A stretch of 64,000 bases of DNA from UBA3210 sp963653535 (GCA_963653535.1 CAVJWU010000001.1:58783-122782); one strand, 5' to 3'; shown: positions 1-9,404, counted from the first letter of the stretch. The notes: generated from the letters alone by a model not told the origin. Translations and numbers: made by a program.

Positions 1-1
1 T

Positions 2-1513
2 TCTCTTGGTATTATAATTGGTCAAAAAAGACTAGGTGAAAAAACATTAATCGTGGTAGCTTTACGAGGAAGAAATTACGAAACTGAATGGGTCAATAAT
101 GTGACATTTGGTAATGGTAAAGAAGTTTCTGGTCACCAAGGCTATTCTGAAATGAGTCAAATATATTTAAATACCTTAGAAGATTATATCGTTAATAATA
201 ATATATCCGGAAATATCAAACTTTGGAGCGTAGGTTTTTCTCGTGGAGGAGCGATTAATAATATCTCCTTAGGTCAATTAGATAAAATGATTTCGAAGTC
301 GACTTCATTATTTAATAATCGCGTAACATTAGAAAAAGAAGATATCTATGGATATTGTTTTGATGCTTTTAAAGGCGTTTCTACTAAAGAAGAAATTTCT
401 CCTAAAGACAAGATTTATTCAAATATTCATAATATCATTAATCCTAATAATATCTTTAATAAGATTGGCTTTAAAGAACTTGATTTTACTACTTATGGAG
501 TAGATTATTATTTACCTGATTCAGTTAGAAATGTTAATTATAATCGTCTTATTAGTAATATGAAAGCACAATATGCTTCTTTAGATGCTAGTAGTGAATT
601 AGGTGATTATATCATCGATAATTTTTCTTTAAATCGTGATGAAGCATCTTATTATAGTATTGTCGATACGAAAACACGTATTAATTATAATGTCGGCTTA
701 TATTTAGATGAATTTTTAGAATTAATCGCAGTTTTTGGCTTACAATCACAAGAAAAATATTATACTGACTATGAAGAAGGCTTAAAACAACTTTTGACTG
801 TTGTTTTTAAAAATGGTTCACTTAAATTTAGTCTTGAAACTCTTGCGATGAATTTAGTTCGTTATTTACTTTCATCGAGTAATATTGATTTATATATAAA
901 TAATTTACTTCATGATCAAAACGCATTTATCAATGATTTTTTAGTTTTATTACGTTCTAATTTAGTTTCTTTAGGCTTAAATATTAGTCCTACTATTTTA
1001 CAAAATACCTTACATTCCTTTATTGGAATGATTATGTCAATATGTATGTTAGATAGCTCTTTCTTAACAAGTTTAATTAATTTAACTAATATAAAAGCGA
1101 TTCTTAAAGCGATGAATCCAGAAATTACTTTAGCCCATTTAATGGCTTTAGATCCTAATTACTCGACACCTATTTCTTATAATAGTGATGGAAGTTATTA
1201 TTATTTAAGCGTTAATGATGTAAATAGTGAAACGAAAATTATTATTAAAGATAAAGATGGAGAAGTGTGTGGTGAATTAACTAATAACTACTTATCTACT
1301 TTAGGAAGCTTAACTACAGGTAATTATTCAAAAATAGTATATTTTTATATTCCAGTTGAAGAAGCTTATACAATTGAAATAAGTAATGCGACAACTTATT
1401 CACTTACTTATTTTGACCAAACAAATCTAGATTATGTGCTTAAACCTTATGAAAGTGGTGAAGTAGGTTCTAGAAAAGAAATTGTTACTACTACTTACCC
1501 AGAGAAGAAATAA
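2..1513 (+). CDS. Lipase-like alpha/beta hydrolase, 5' end outside window
   Basis: The frame is open to the left edge, so this is the C-terminal part of a longer protein. A GTG at 53 is an internal Val rather than a convincing start, since no ribosome binding site precedes it. The visible part carries SVGFSRGGA, a G-x-S-x-G nucleophile elbow (Ser codon at 239-241) typical of class 3 lipases and related alpha/beta hydrolases. About 400 residues follow, ending in a beta-rich region (YYYLSVNDVNSETKIIIK) that may be an extracellular domain. It ends 2 bases before the P-type ATPase start, so the two are probably co-transcribed. The substrate cannot be read from sequence. The catalytic Asp and His were not located with certainty. 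Confidence 0.7.
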   Translation, partial: SLGIIIGQKRLGEKTLIVVALRGRNYETEWVNNVTFGNGKEVSGHQGYSEMSQIYLNTLEDYIVNNNISGNIKLWSVGFSRGGAINNISLGQLDKMISKSTSLFNNRVTLEKEDIYGYCFDAFKGVSTKEEISPKDKIYSNIHNIINPNNIFNKIGFKELDFTTYGVDYYLPDSVRNVNYNRLISNMKAQYASLDASSELGDYIIDNFSLNRDEASYYSIVDTKTRINYNVGLYLDEFLELIAVFGLQSQEKYYTDYEEGLKQLLTVVFKNGSLKFSLETLAMNLVRYLLSSSNIDLYINNLLHDQNAFINDFLVLLRSNLVSLGLNISPTILQNTLHSFIGMIMSICMLDSSFLTSLINLTNIKAILKAMNPEITLAHLMALDPNYSTPISYNSDGSYYYLSVNDVNSETKIIIKDKDGEVCGELTNNYLSTLGSLTTGNYSKIVYFYIPVEEAYTIEISNATTYSLTYFDQTNLDYVLKPYESGEVGSRKEIVTTTYPEKK

Positions 1514-1515
1514 AT

Positions 1516-4062
1516 ATGAAAAAGAAAATTGAAATTAATAGAATTACTCCTAATGTCAATGAAGGATTAAATGATAAACAAATCGAAGAAAGAATTAACG
1601 GGGGATTTATTAATAAAAGTAAATCCGATAACGAAAAATCTTATTTAAGAATTATATTTGATAATTTCTTTAATTCTTTTAATGTTGTTTTAATGTCGAT
1701 TTGTTTAGTCTTCCTTTTCTTTGTTATCTATTTAAATGCTTCGGGAAATAAGAATGTCGCGGATACTTATTTTGGCTATTCTAAATTTACTTTTATAATT
1801 CCTGTCTTTATTAATTCAATTATTGGAAGTGTTCAAGAAATTCATTCTAAGATTGTTCTTCATAAAATTAATATTGTTAATAAAGCTAAAGCAAAAGTTA
1901 TTAGAAATGGTAAAGAAGAAATTATTTATTCTGATGAAATTCTTCTTGATGATATCATTATTCTTAATGCTGGTGATCAAGTTTTATGTGATATTGTCGT
2001 TATAGAAGGTAATATCGAAATTGATGAATCTTTATTAACGGGTGAATCTGATTTAATTAAAAAAGGCGATGGAGATAAGTTATTATCAGGATCTAGCGTT
2101 ATCGTTGGCTCATGTAAAGGTAAAGTAATTTCTGTTGGAGAAGATACTTACGCGAATAAATTATCAAGTAAAGTTAAATCTATTTCAAAAAATAAATCAG
2201 AATTAATGGTATCAATCTTTACCTTAATTAAATTTTTAGCATTGGTTTTAATCGGTATTGTTATTGTTGTTATTTCAACATTGGTTTATAAAGTTGCTCG
2301 TTGGGGTAATGATCCTTCCGTTTGGAGCGAAGATTTATCAATTACTTATTCATTATCTAGCGCTTCTACTTGGGCAAGAATTGTTCTTACTGCTGGAGCT
2401 TTCGCGATAGGAGTAATTCCAACTGGATTAGTACTTTTAACTTCTTTAACACTCGCAATATCAATTGTTAAATTAGCGAAAGAAAATACTTTAATTCAAG
2501 ATTTATATTCTTTAGAAAATTTATCGCGAGTAGATACTATTTGTTTAGATAAAACAGGGACTTTAACAGATGGAACGATGGAGGTAACACGCGAAATAAC
2601 ATTCATTAATAAAGAAGAAGTTCTTACCTTTATTAAAGAATTTAATTTTGCTTCTACAGATAATAATTCCACCGCGGTGGCATTAAAAAATAAATATCAA
2701 ACTAAAGAAATAAAGAATTATTCTTACATACCTTTTTCTAGTAAAGATAAATGTTCTTCTTTAGTTTATGATGATAAAACTAAACTTACTTTAGGAGCAC
2801 CTGATTATTTGATTTCTCCTTCATCAAAAGAATATGAAATAGTAAAGAAAGAATCTTCTTTAGGTAGTAGAGTTATCGCCTTAAAGAAAGATGAAACTTT
2901 AATCGCTTTATTCATCTTAAAAGATAATATTAGAAAATCAGCGAAAGATACTATCGCTTATTTTTATGAAAATAATCTCGATATTAAGATTATTTCTGGC
3001 GATAATCCTTTAACGGTCAGTTATATCGCGCATGAATGCGGAGTAAAAGATACATCTAAATACATTTCTTTAGAAAATGTTAAAGATGAAGAGATACCTT
3101 CTTTAGTCGATAATTATACGATATTTGCCCGTGTTTCTCCTGAACAAAAGAAATTAATTATTGAAGCTTTACAAGCAAAAAATAAAAAAGTAGGGATGAC
3201 TGGTGATGGAGTAAATGATATCTTAGCTTTAAGAAAGGCTAATGCTTCTATTACCTTTAAAAAGGCTACGGATGCAGCTAAAGCTTGTAGTGATGTCGTA
3301 TTAATGGATGATGATTTTGTCCATTTAAAAGAAGTTATTTCACAAGGCCGAAGAGTAGTTAATAACATTCAAAGATCAGCCACCCTCTTCTTAATGAAAA
3401 CAACTTGCTTTGTTTTATTATCATTATTATTAATACCATTTAAGAAAGGACAAATGTTCTTCAGCGTAGAAAATATTTACCTTATGCAGTTTAGTATCAT
3501 CGCTCTTGGCGGTTTCTTACTTTCTTTAGAAAGTTCTAAAGAACCTATTAAAGGAAATTTTAAAGATAATGTTTTATTTAAAGCCTTACTTTCTGGAACA
3601 TTTATGACTTTCGCAGCTCTATTACCGATTTTAATTAATCAAATTGCTTTACTTTGTTCTTCTAATGTCATATTTAATAACTCAAATGTTAGTACGATGA
3701 TTTCTTTATTAACGACAATTTCTGGATTAATTGTGCTAATTTGTATGACTTATCCACATAATAAATATCGTAAAGGAGTATTAATCGTTACTTTCTTATC
3801 TACTTTTGTAGCTGGATTATTCTCTCCAACAAGTTTTATTGGAGGTAAAGCAACTACCTTTTCAATGATTAAATCAGAAGATGGAAATATCTTCCATGCG
3901 CAGTTCTTTAAAGAAATGTTTCAACCTTGGAACTGTCCTTCATTAATCGCTTTAAATGAACAAGCATTACAAACTTATTTAACTCTAGGTTTATTCATTC
4001 TTATCGGCTTACCTTTATATATCTTTTTATTAAAATTTATTACTGAAAAGATAAGAAAATAA
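1516..4062 (+). CDS. Cation-translocating P-type ATPase, CtpE-like
   Basis: An 848-residue integral membrane ATPase that moves a cation through a phospho-aspartate intermediate. It shows the actuator motif LLTGES, the phosphorylation motif DKTGTLTDG, and the hinge motif TGDGVND, with hydrophobic segments near residues 50-100, 230-320 and 630-840. The membrane motif before the P domain reads IPTGLVLLTSL, which resembles the P-x-GL of mycobacterial CtpE-type calcium pumps rather than the CPC of heavy-metal pumps or the PEGLP of SERCA. Calcium is therefore the best guess, but this is inference. It starts 2 bases after the lipase-like gene and is followed by a bidirectional terminator. Confidence 0.85.
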   Translation: MKKKIEINRITPNVNEGLNDKQIEERINGGFINKSKSDNEKSYLRIIFDNFFNSFNVVLMSICLVFLFFVIYLNASGNKNVADTYFGYSKFTFIIPVFINSIIGSVQEIHSKIVLHKINIVNKAKAKVIRNGKEEIIYSDEILLDDIIILNAGDQVLCDIVVIEGNIEIDESLLTGESDLIKKGDGDKLLSGSSVIVGSCKGKVISVGEDTYANKLSSKVKSISKNKSELMVSIFTLIKFLALVLIGIVIVVISTLVYKVARWGNDPSVWSEDLSITYSLSSASTWARIVLTAGAFAIGVIPTGLVLLTSLTLAISIVKLAKENTLIQDLYSLENLSRVDTICLDKTGTLTDGTMEVTREITFINKEEVLTFIKEFNFASTDNNSTAVALKNKYQTKEIKNYSYIPFSSKDKCSSLVYDDKTKLTLGAPDYLISPSSKEYEIVKKESSLGSRVIALKKDETLIALFILKDNIRKSAKDTIAYFYENNLDIKIISGDNPLTVSYIAHECGVKDTSKYISLENVKDEEIPSLVDNYTIFARVSPEQKKLIIEALQAKNKKVGMTGDGVNDILALRKANASITFKKATDAAKACSDVVLMDDDFVHLKEVISQGRRVVNNIQRSATLFLMKTTCFVLLSLLLIPFKKGQMFFSVENIYLMQFSIIALGGFLLSLESSKEPIKGNFKDNVLFKALLSGTFMTFAALLPILINQIALLCSSNVIFNNSNVSTMISLLTTISGLIVLICMTYPHNKYRKGVLIVTFLSTFVAGLFSPTSFIGGKATTFSMIKSEDGNIFHAQFFKEMFQPWNCPSLIALNEQALQTYLTLGLFILIGLPLYIFLLKFITEKIRK

Positions 4063-4319
4063 TTTTGATAAAATCTAATCTAACGTAGAAGTAGATATGT
4101 TTACAAAAAGAAGAATGCTTATTCTTTATTATTTAATTTAATATATAACTTTATTTGTTTTATCCTATTTAATAATTAAATGTATCATTTCTTTACCATT
4201 AGGAAATTATTGATTGAGAAAACTTAATCATCGCTTACGTGGAAGATTATTATCATCTTTTAGTTTCTAGAGTTTATAATCTCTTCTAGTACGATAATAA
4301 CGATATTTAAATAGAAAAA
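4063..4319. other. Intergenic region without recognised gene
   Basis: About 257 AT-rich bases lie between two convergent transcription units. I found no open frame with a ribosome binding site and no recognisable RNA motif. It could hold decayed coding sequence, but nothing in it can be named. Confidence 0.5.
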
Positions 4320-4353
4320 GAGCTTGAAAACAATTGTTTTCAGGCTCTTTTTA
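4320..4353. terminator. Bidirectional terminator between convergent genes
   Basis: An inverted repeat (GAGCTTGAAAAC / GTTTTCAGGCTC) is flanked by an A-run on the left and CTCTTTTTATT on the right, so it can act as an intrinsic terminator for both the P-type ATPase and the minus-strand ABC genes. Confidence 0.85.
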
Positions 4354-6171
4354 TTAAGCTTTAACTTCTTGATCTTTATATTGAAGTTTATAAAGGTTGT
4401 AATAATAACCATGTTTTTTTAATAATTCTTGGTGATTACCACTTTCAATGATTTTACCTTTTTGTAAACAGATAATATTATCGGAATGTTGGATTGTCGA
4501 TAATCTATGAGCGACGATTAACATCGTTCCGACATTCATCATTTTAAGAAGAGAATTTTGAATGACTTTTTCAGTTTCTGTATCAATATTCGCGGTTGCT
4601 TCATCAAGAATTAATATTTGAGGATTATGAACAATAGTTCTAGCGAAACTTAATAATTGTCTTTCACCACTTGAGAAGTTATTGCCTCCTTCTTTAACTG
4701 GTTCATTTATTCCGTTTGGTTGTTTATTAATTACTTGATCAGCGTTAACATATTTTACTGCTTGATCAATTTGTTCATCACTAATTTCATCATCTCTTAA
4801 ATTAATATTAGATTTAATCGTTCCCGAGAAGAGGAAGACATCTTGTAACATTTGACCAATACCTTTTCTTAATGATTCAATCTTAATATTCTTAATATCA
4901 ATACCATCAATTAAGATTTGTCCTTTTGTCACATCGTAGTTTCTTACGATTAATTGTAAGATAGTTGATTTACCTGCCCCAGTCGCTCCGACAAAAGCGA
5001 CTGTTTGTTTAGGATAGATATGGAAAGAAACATCTTGTAAGACCCATTCGCCTTCTTTATAAGCAAACCAAACATTTTTGAATTCGATTTCACCTTTAAA
5101 TTTAGTTATTTCAATCGCATCTTCTTTATCTTCAAAATTAGGTTTAGTATCTAATAAATTATATAATCTTTCACTAGAAGTAAAAGCACGTTGAAGTTCA
5201 TTTAATCTATCTGCGAGATTTTGAATTGGGTTAAAGAATTTACTTGTCAAGGAATAAAACATTTGTACTCCTCCAACCATTGTTCCAATTGTAATTAAGT
5301 TCATTGAAACATCTTGAAGGTAGAAATAACAACCAAAACCAAAAATACAAGCAAGTGCGATATAATAGATTAAAGTAATCGTAGGACGATAAAAAGCAAA
5401 GATCTTAACATCTGTTTGTAAAGTAGAAACAATATCTTTATTTAAACGATTGAATTCTTCTTCTTTACGTTTTTCTTGATTGAAGATTTGAGTAATCTTC
5501 ATGCCAGAAATCGATTCATTTAAGAAAGCGTTCATGACGGAGAAAGAATATCTTACTTTACGATAATTCGCTCGTGAATATTTTCTAAAGATGATGGAAA
5601 TAACAAATATAATTGGTAGAAAGAACATTAAGATAGTGGCAATCTTCCAATTGATGAGATACATTACAACAATAACTCCGATGAGAGTTAATAATTCTTT
5701 AATTAAATTTACGATAGTAGTAGTGAATAAGTTACTTAATGCGTTAGTATCAGAAGCAACTCTAGTAACTAAAGAACCAACTGGTATTTCATTAATTTGT
5801 GATATTGACATGTTTTCAATGTGACTAAAAACAACTAAACGAATATCATAAATAATTTGTTGACCAATTTTTTGTAAACTAATTGAAGTGATGTAAACAA
5901 ATAAAGTATTTAACATGTAAGTGACAAATGTTAAACCGCATAAGAAGAAAATATAAGGCATATTTAAATCTGTCGCAAGTTCTTTACTTAATTCAGAAGT
6001 AATAGTTCCTGGTAATACAGAGGCTAATAAGTCTAGGCCAATCATAATTAACATACCGAGAAGAACTAAGACTAATTTAAAAATATAAGGCTTAATAAAT
6101 ACATATGTTCTTTTAATGATCTCAAAATCTGACATTTTACGATCATTTTTTTCGTAAACGTGTTCTTCCAT
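4354..6171 (-). CDS. ABC exporter half-transporter, subunit with catalytic glutamate
   Basis: A 605-residue type IV ABC exporter with six membrane helices (about residues 30-320) followed by an ATPase domain. Walker A is GATGAGKST, Walker B is ILILDEATANID with the catalytic Glu, and the switch His is present (VAHRLST). The signature is FSSGER instead of LSGGQ. With the next gene upstream it forms a heterodimer: its odd signature faces the degenerate ATP site of the partner, as in BmrCD, LmrCD and TM287/288. The ribosome binding site GGAGGG lies 8 bases before the ATG and the gene begins 1 base after the stop of its partner. Likely role: drug or lipid-like substrate efflux. The substrate is unknown. 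Confidence 0.9.
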   Translation of the reverse strand: MEEHVYEKNDRKMSDFEIIKRTYVFIKPYIFKLVLVLLGMLIMIGLDLLASVLPGTITSELSKELATDLNMPYIFFLCGLTFVTYMLNTLFVYITSISLQKIGQQIIYDIRLVVFSHIENMSISQINEIPVGSLVTRVASDTNALSNLFTTTIVNLIKELLTLIGVIVVMYLINWKIATILMFFLPIIFVISIIFRKYSRANYRKVRYSFSVMNAFLNESISGMKITQIFNQEKRKEEEFNRLNKDIVSTLQTDVKIFAFYRPTITLIYYIALACIFGFGCYFYLQDVSMNLITIGTMVGGVQMFYSLTSKFFNPIQNLADRLNELQRAFTSSERLYNLLDTKPNFEDKEDAIEITKFKGEIEFKNVWFAYKEGEWVLQDVSFHIYPKQTVAFVGATGAGKSTILQLIVRNYDVTKGQILIDGIDIKNIKIESLRKGIGQMLQDVFLFSGTIKSNINLRDDEISDEQIDQAVKYVNADQVINKQPNGINEPVKEGGNNFSSGERQLLSFARTIVHNPQILILDEATANIDTETEKVIQNSLLKMMNVGTMLIVAHRLSTIQHSDNIICLQKGKIIESGNHQELLKKHGYYYNLYKLQYKDQEVKA

Positions 6172-6172
6172 A

Positions 6173-7948
6173 TTATTCGCCCTCCAATTCTTTTTCTAAA
6201 GTTTGAAGTTCTACCATCTTCTTATAAGTTGGAGAAGAAAGTAATAATTCTTCATTAGAACCAAATGCTTCAACTTCGCCATTATTCATAACAATAATCT
6301 TATCTAATCCTTTTACTGAAGATACTCTTGAAGCGATAAGAATAGTTGTTTTACCTTTTCTCATCTTGTGAATATTATCTAAGATTGTTTCTTCAGTTTT
6401 AACATCGACCGCGGAAACTGAATCATCTAAGATTAAGATTTTTGGATCTTTAACAATCGCACGAGAAATTGAGATTCTTTGTTTTTGTCCACCTGATAAT
6501 GAAACTCCTTTTTCACCAATCAGCGTTTCATATTTATCATTAAATTCTTCAATATTTTGTGAAACAGAAGAAAAATCTGCCGCATCTTTAACTTGATTTA
6601 TATCGATATTGTTATTAGAAAATGCAATATTATTTTTAATTGAATCAGAGAAGAGGAAATTATCTTGAGGACAATAACCAATATTATCTCTAATAAATTT
6701 AATAGGTAGATGCATGATGTCATATCCATCGATGAATAAAGTATTTTCTTTTACGTTATATAATCTAAATAACATATTGACTAATGTTGATTTACCGGCA
6801 CCGATTTTACCGATGATACCAATCGTCTCACCTTCATTTATTTTGAAATTAAGATTTTTTAATACTAACTTTTCTGGTGCATCAGGATAAGCAAAAGAGA
6901 AATTCTTAAATTCAATTTCCCCTTTAATTTGATCAGGAGTAACAACTTGTCCATCGATAATTTCTACTTCTTCATCGAGAAGAGAAGATACTCTTTTTAA
7001 AGATGTTCTACTTCTTGCCATAAGGTTAATAGTTCCTGCAAGAGCGAATACTGGCCAAATGATCGTATCAACGTAGCCTAGATAGGTGATTAATGTACCA
7101 ACACTTAAACCTTGAGTTTTATTTGATGAGATATAAAGATAAACTAAATAAGCTCCACCAGCTAAACAAATACAAATGATTGAATAGATAAATAAGTCAA
7201 AGAGAATTTCAAGTAATTGAGATTTTTTAACGAAATTGACGTTAGTATCTTTGTTTTTCGCTGCGACTTCTTTAAATGCCTTAAGTTCTTTCTTTTCTTT
7301 AACAAAAGCCTTAATAACTCTTATACCAGTGAAGTTTTCTTGAGCGAAATCTGATAAATCATCATAAGCTTGTTGTCTTTTTTCATAAGCTTTTTCCATC
7401 ATCTTATCGACAAAATAGGCGACTAAACCTAAACCGATAATTGGGATAAGGGTAATAGAAGTTAAGATCGGTTGAACCATAAACATCTTAACTAAAGAGA
7501 TGACAAGTAAGAAAATACCATCGATTAATTGAACTACACCAAAACCAAATGATTCTTCAATGGTTTCTAAATCGTTACTAAAATAAGATAGAATTGCCCC
7601 AGTCTTATTTTCTTTATAATAACGTTGAGAAAGAATCTCAGTTTTCTTAAACATTTCATAACGTAAGTCAGCTTGGATTTTTTTTGATTCACCAAATATA
7701 CATATTCTCCAGATGAATCTTCCGATGAATAATCCAACCCCAACAATTAAAATGTAAAAAACATTTTTAATTAATGGTTCGAATGAATTAATTGTAACTA
7801 CGCCGCTTTCTAAGTCATCAATTATTTGGCCGATTATTTCTGGAATGAAGAATTGAATATAATCAACGGCAATAACCGCGATTATACCAATGAAGAAATA
7901 CCAGAAATATTTTTTATAATATTTATTGACATGTTTGCCAAAAAGCAT
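6173..7948 (-). CDS. ABC exporter half-transporter, subunit with degenerate ATP site
   Basis: A 591-residue ABC exporter subunit, first gene of the pair. A longer frame starts at a TTG at 7966, but AAGGGAGAT lies between that TTG and the ATG at 7948 and is clearly the ribosome binding site, so the protein starts MLFGKHVN. Membrane domain about residues 1-310, ATPase domain after. Walker A GKIGAGKST and signature LSGGQKQR are canonical. Walker B reads ILILDDSVSAVD, with Asp in place of the catalytic Glu, and the switch His is replaced (IASRVSSV). These are the hallmarks of the non-hydrolysing site in heterodimeric exporters. Confidence 0.9.
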   Translation of the reverse strand: MLFGKHVNKYYKKYFWYFFIGIIAVIAVDYIQFFIPEIIGQIIDDLESGVVTINSFEPLIKNVFYILIVGVGLFIGRFIWRICIFGESKKIQADLRYEMFKKTEILSQRYYKENKTGAILSYFSNDLETIEESFGFGVVQLIDGIFLLVISLVKMFMVQPILTSITLIPIIGLGLVAYFVDKMMEKAYEKRQQAYDDLSDFAQENFTGIRVIKAFVKEKKELKAFKEVAAKNKDTNVNFVKKSQLLEILFDLFIYSIICICLAGGAYLVYLYISSNKTQGLSVGTLITYLGYVDTIIWPVFALAGTINLMARSRTSLKRVSSLLDEEVEIIDGQVVTPDQIKGEIEFKNFSFAYPDAPEKLVLKNLNFKINEGETIGIIGKIGAGKSTLVNMLFRLYNVKENTLFIDGYDIMHLPIKFIRDNIGYCPQDNFLFSDSIKNNIAFSNNNIDINQVKDAADFSSVSQNIEEFNDKYETLIGEKGVSLSGGQKQRISISRAIVKDPKILILDDSVSAVDVKTEETILDNIHKMRKGKTTILIASRVSSVKGLDKIIVMNNGEVEAFGSNEELLLSSPTYKKMVELQTLEKELEGE

Positions 7949-8120
7949 ATAAACATCTCCCTTCAAAATTTTTATATTAACAATAACAATATTTTAAGAT
8001 AGTAAAATATTTAATTCAAACTTTTAACTGCTTTTTTGTTATTATTTTATCTTATAAGTTATATCCTAATTTCTAAAGTGAACTTGAGGTCAAGTCTTTT
8101 AATAAAAATAATTATTTTTC

Positions 8121-8149
8121 TTGACTTATGATTCTTTTCACTTTATGAT
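8121..8149 (+). promoter_or_regulatory. Sigma-A promoter for the S-box-like leader
   Basis: TTGACT (8121-8126) and TATGAT (8144-8149) are separated by 17 bases, a near-consensus housekeeping promoter. Transcription would begin about 8156, just at the 5' edge of the riboswitch. Confidence 0.8.
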
Positions 8150-8159
8150 GTTTTCACCA

Positions 8160-8280
8160 TATAGAGTACGCGAGGGACAGTCCTTAAGACCGTACAGCAA
8201 CCTGCATAAGCAAGGTGCTAATGACTGAATGATGGGTTAATTAGTTTCTATGCCCATCTTTCGATGGGCTTTTATTTATT
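8160..8280 (+). ncRNA. Compact S-box-like (SAM-I) riboswitch with terminator
   Basis: The core contains GAGGGACAGTCC, AGCAACC and CAAGGTGCTAA, the conserved blocks of the SAM-I/S-box family. A four-stem fold can be drawn: P1 8160-8166 with 8246-8252; P2 GTACG with CGTAC enclosing a GAGGGA internal loop; P3 around TGC-ATAA-GCA; P4 about 8225-8230 with 8240-8245. A terminator follows (GCCCATC 8252-8258, GATGGGC 8263-8269, then T-rich). GATGGG at 8231-8236 can pair with CCCATC 8253-8258 as an antiterminator, giving a ligand-OFF switch. It is smaller than typical S-boxes, so a SAM-I/IV-like variant is possible. metK lies 1.1 kb downstream, which fits. Confidence 0.65.
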
Positions 8281-8351
8281 CTAATGGTAGTTAGGAGGGT
8301 CAACCTTATATCGATATAATATTATCTTCTAATGATGTTCATATTTTGATA

Positions 8352-8381
8352 TAGACAAAATTGTCTTTAAGAGAGTATAAT
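8352..8381 (+). promoter_or_regulatory. Candidate pduL promoter with overlapping palindrome
   Basis: TAGACA (8352-8357) and TATAAT (8376-8381) are separated by 18 bases. A perfect palindrome AGACAA-AA-TTGTCT (8353-8366) covers the -35 box and could be a repressor operator. This would let pduL be transcribed independently of the riboswitch terminator. Confidence 0.45.
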
Positions 8382-8429
8382 TATAGATGCTGAAATAAGC
8401 ATTTTGTAAATAAAGAGGTATGAAATATT

Positions 8430-9035
8430 ATGGCAAAATTTATTATTGAAACTAGTGCACGTCACGTACACGTCACACAAGAAACATTAGAAAAATTATT
8501 CGGTACAGGTGCAGAATTAACTGTTAAAAAAGAATTATCACAACCTGGACAATTTGCATCAAATCAAAAAGTTGATTTAGTTGCATATAAGAAAAACAAA
8601 GTTACAGGTGAATTAGTAGAATCAAGATTAAAAGGCGTTTCTATTTTAGGACCAGTTAGAAAAGCAGACCAAGTTGAATTATCTTTAACTGATGCAAGAA
8701 CTTTAGGCGTTGTCGCTCCTGTTAGAGAATCTGGCGATGTTGCTGGATCTGGTGTATGTAAATTAGTTGGCCCTGCTGGTGAAGTAGAATTAAAAGAAGG
8801 CGTTATTGCAGCTAAACGTCATATTCATATGACTCCTGCAGATGCAGAAACTTTCGGCGTTAAGAATGGTGATATCGTATCTGTTAAAGTATTAAAAGAT
8901 ACAGGTAGAAGCGTAATCTTCGGTGATACAGTTATTAGAGTTTCTCCAACATATGCTTTAGCAATGCACATTGATACAGATGAAGCTAATGCTGGTGCAT
9001 TAAGCGGCGAAGTATTCGGAGAAATCGTTAAATAA
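8430..9035 (+). CDS. pduL: Phosphate propanoyltransferase / phosphotransacetylase, PduL type
   Basis: A 201-residue acyltransferase that interconverts acyl-CoA and acyl phosphate (acetyl or propanoyl), replacing Pta in many Bacillota for acetate and ATP formation. Two PTAC repeats are visible: SARHVHVTQE near residue 9 and KRHIHMTPAD near residue 128. Their His residues are the metal ligands in the PduL family. There is no N-terminal encapsulation peptide and no microcompartment gene nearby, so this is probably the cytosolic, energy-metabolism form. Ribosome binding site AGAGGT. It is followed 14 bases later by the TSCPD gene. Confidence 0.9.
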   Translation: MAKFIIETSARHVHVTQETLEKLFGTGAELTVKKELSQPGQFASNQKVDLVAYKKNKVTGELVESRLKGVSILGPVRKADQVELSLTDARTLGVVAPVRESGDVAGSGVCKLVGPAGEVELKEGVIAAKRHIHMTPADAETFGVKNGDIVSVKVLKDTGRSVIFGDTVIRVSPTYALAMHIDTDEANAGALSGEVFGEIVK

Positions 9036-9049
9036 TTTAGGTAATCTTT

Positions 9050-9298
9050 ATGGAACATTTAACTTATACTCCTAAGGGTGTATGTTCTAGACAAATGGAT
9101 ATTGACTATGAAGATAACAAGATTGTTTCTTTAAAGGTCACTGGTGGATGCAATGGTAATTTAAAAGGTATTGGTTCATTACTTGTCGGTATGGATATTG
9201 ATGAAGCAATTAAAAGACTTGAAGGAATTACTTGTGGTATGAAACCTACATCTTGTCCAGATCAAATCGCTCAAGCTTTAAAAACAATAAAAAAATAA
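9050..9298 (+). CDS. TSCPD domain protein
   Basis: An 82-residue protein of the small TSCPD family (TIGR03905 type). The family motif appears as PTSCPDQIAQAL near the C-terminus, with further conserved cysteines at VCSRQMD, GGCNGN and ITCGMKP. The domain also occurs fused to vitamin B12-dependent ribonucleotide reductases, but the stand-alone protein has no assigned function. The cysteines suggest metal or cluster binding (inference). It sits between pduL and metK on the same strand. Confidence 0.8.
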   Translation: MEHLTYTPKGVCSRQMDIDYEDNKIVSLKVTGGCNGNLKGIGSLLVGMDIDEAIKRLEGITCGMKPTSCPDQIAQALKTIKK

Positions 9299-9368
9299 GA
9301 AGTATTATGGTTTGCTAGTACTTCTTATGAAGACTGCAAACCAAAATGCTTTAATATGCTTAGATATG

Positions 9369-9400
9369 CTTCTATCTATAATATTAAAGATAGAAGGGAT
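9369..9400 (+). promoter_or_regulatory. Hairpin touching the metK ribosome binding site
   Basis: CTTCTATCT (9369-9377) pairs with AGATAGAAG (9388-9396); the 3' arm includes the start of the Shine-Dalgarno GAAGGGAT (9393-9400). A TATAAT lies in the loop. It may modulate metK translation, or the TATAAT may be a promoter element with no convincing -35. Confidence 0.35.
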
Positions 9401-9404
9401 ATTT

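Noticed and set aside
3114..3368. Open frame on minus strand inside the P-type ATPase
   Set aside because: Antisense to the conserved TGDGVND region, with no ribosome binding site.
8181..8230. T-box, THF or c-di-GMP riboswitch instead of S-box
   Set aside because: None of their core motifs appear; AGCAACC with CAAGGTGCTAA fits only the SAM-I family.
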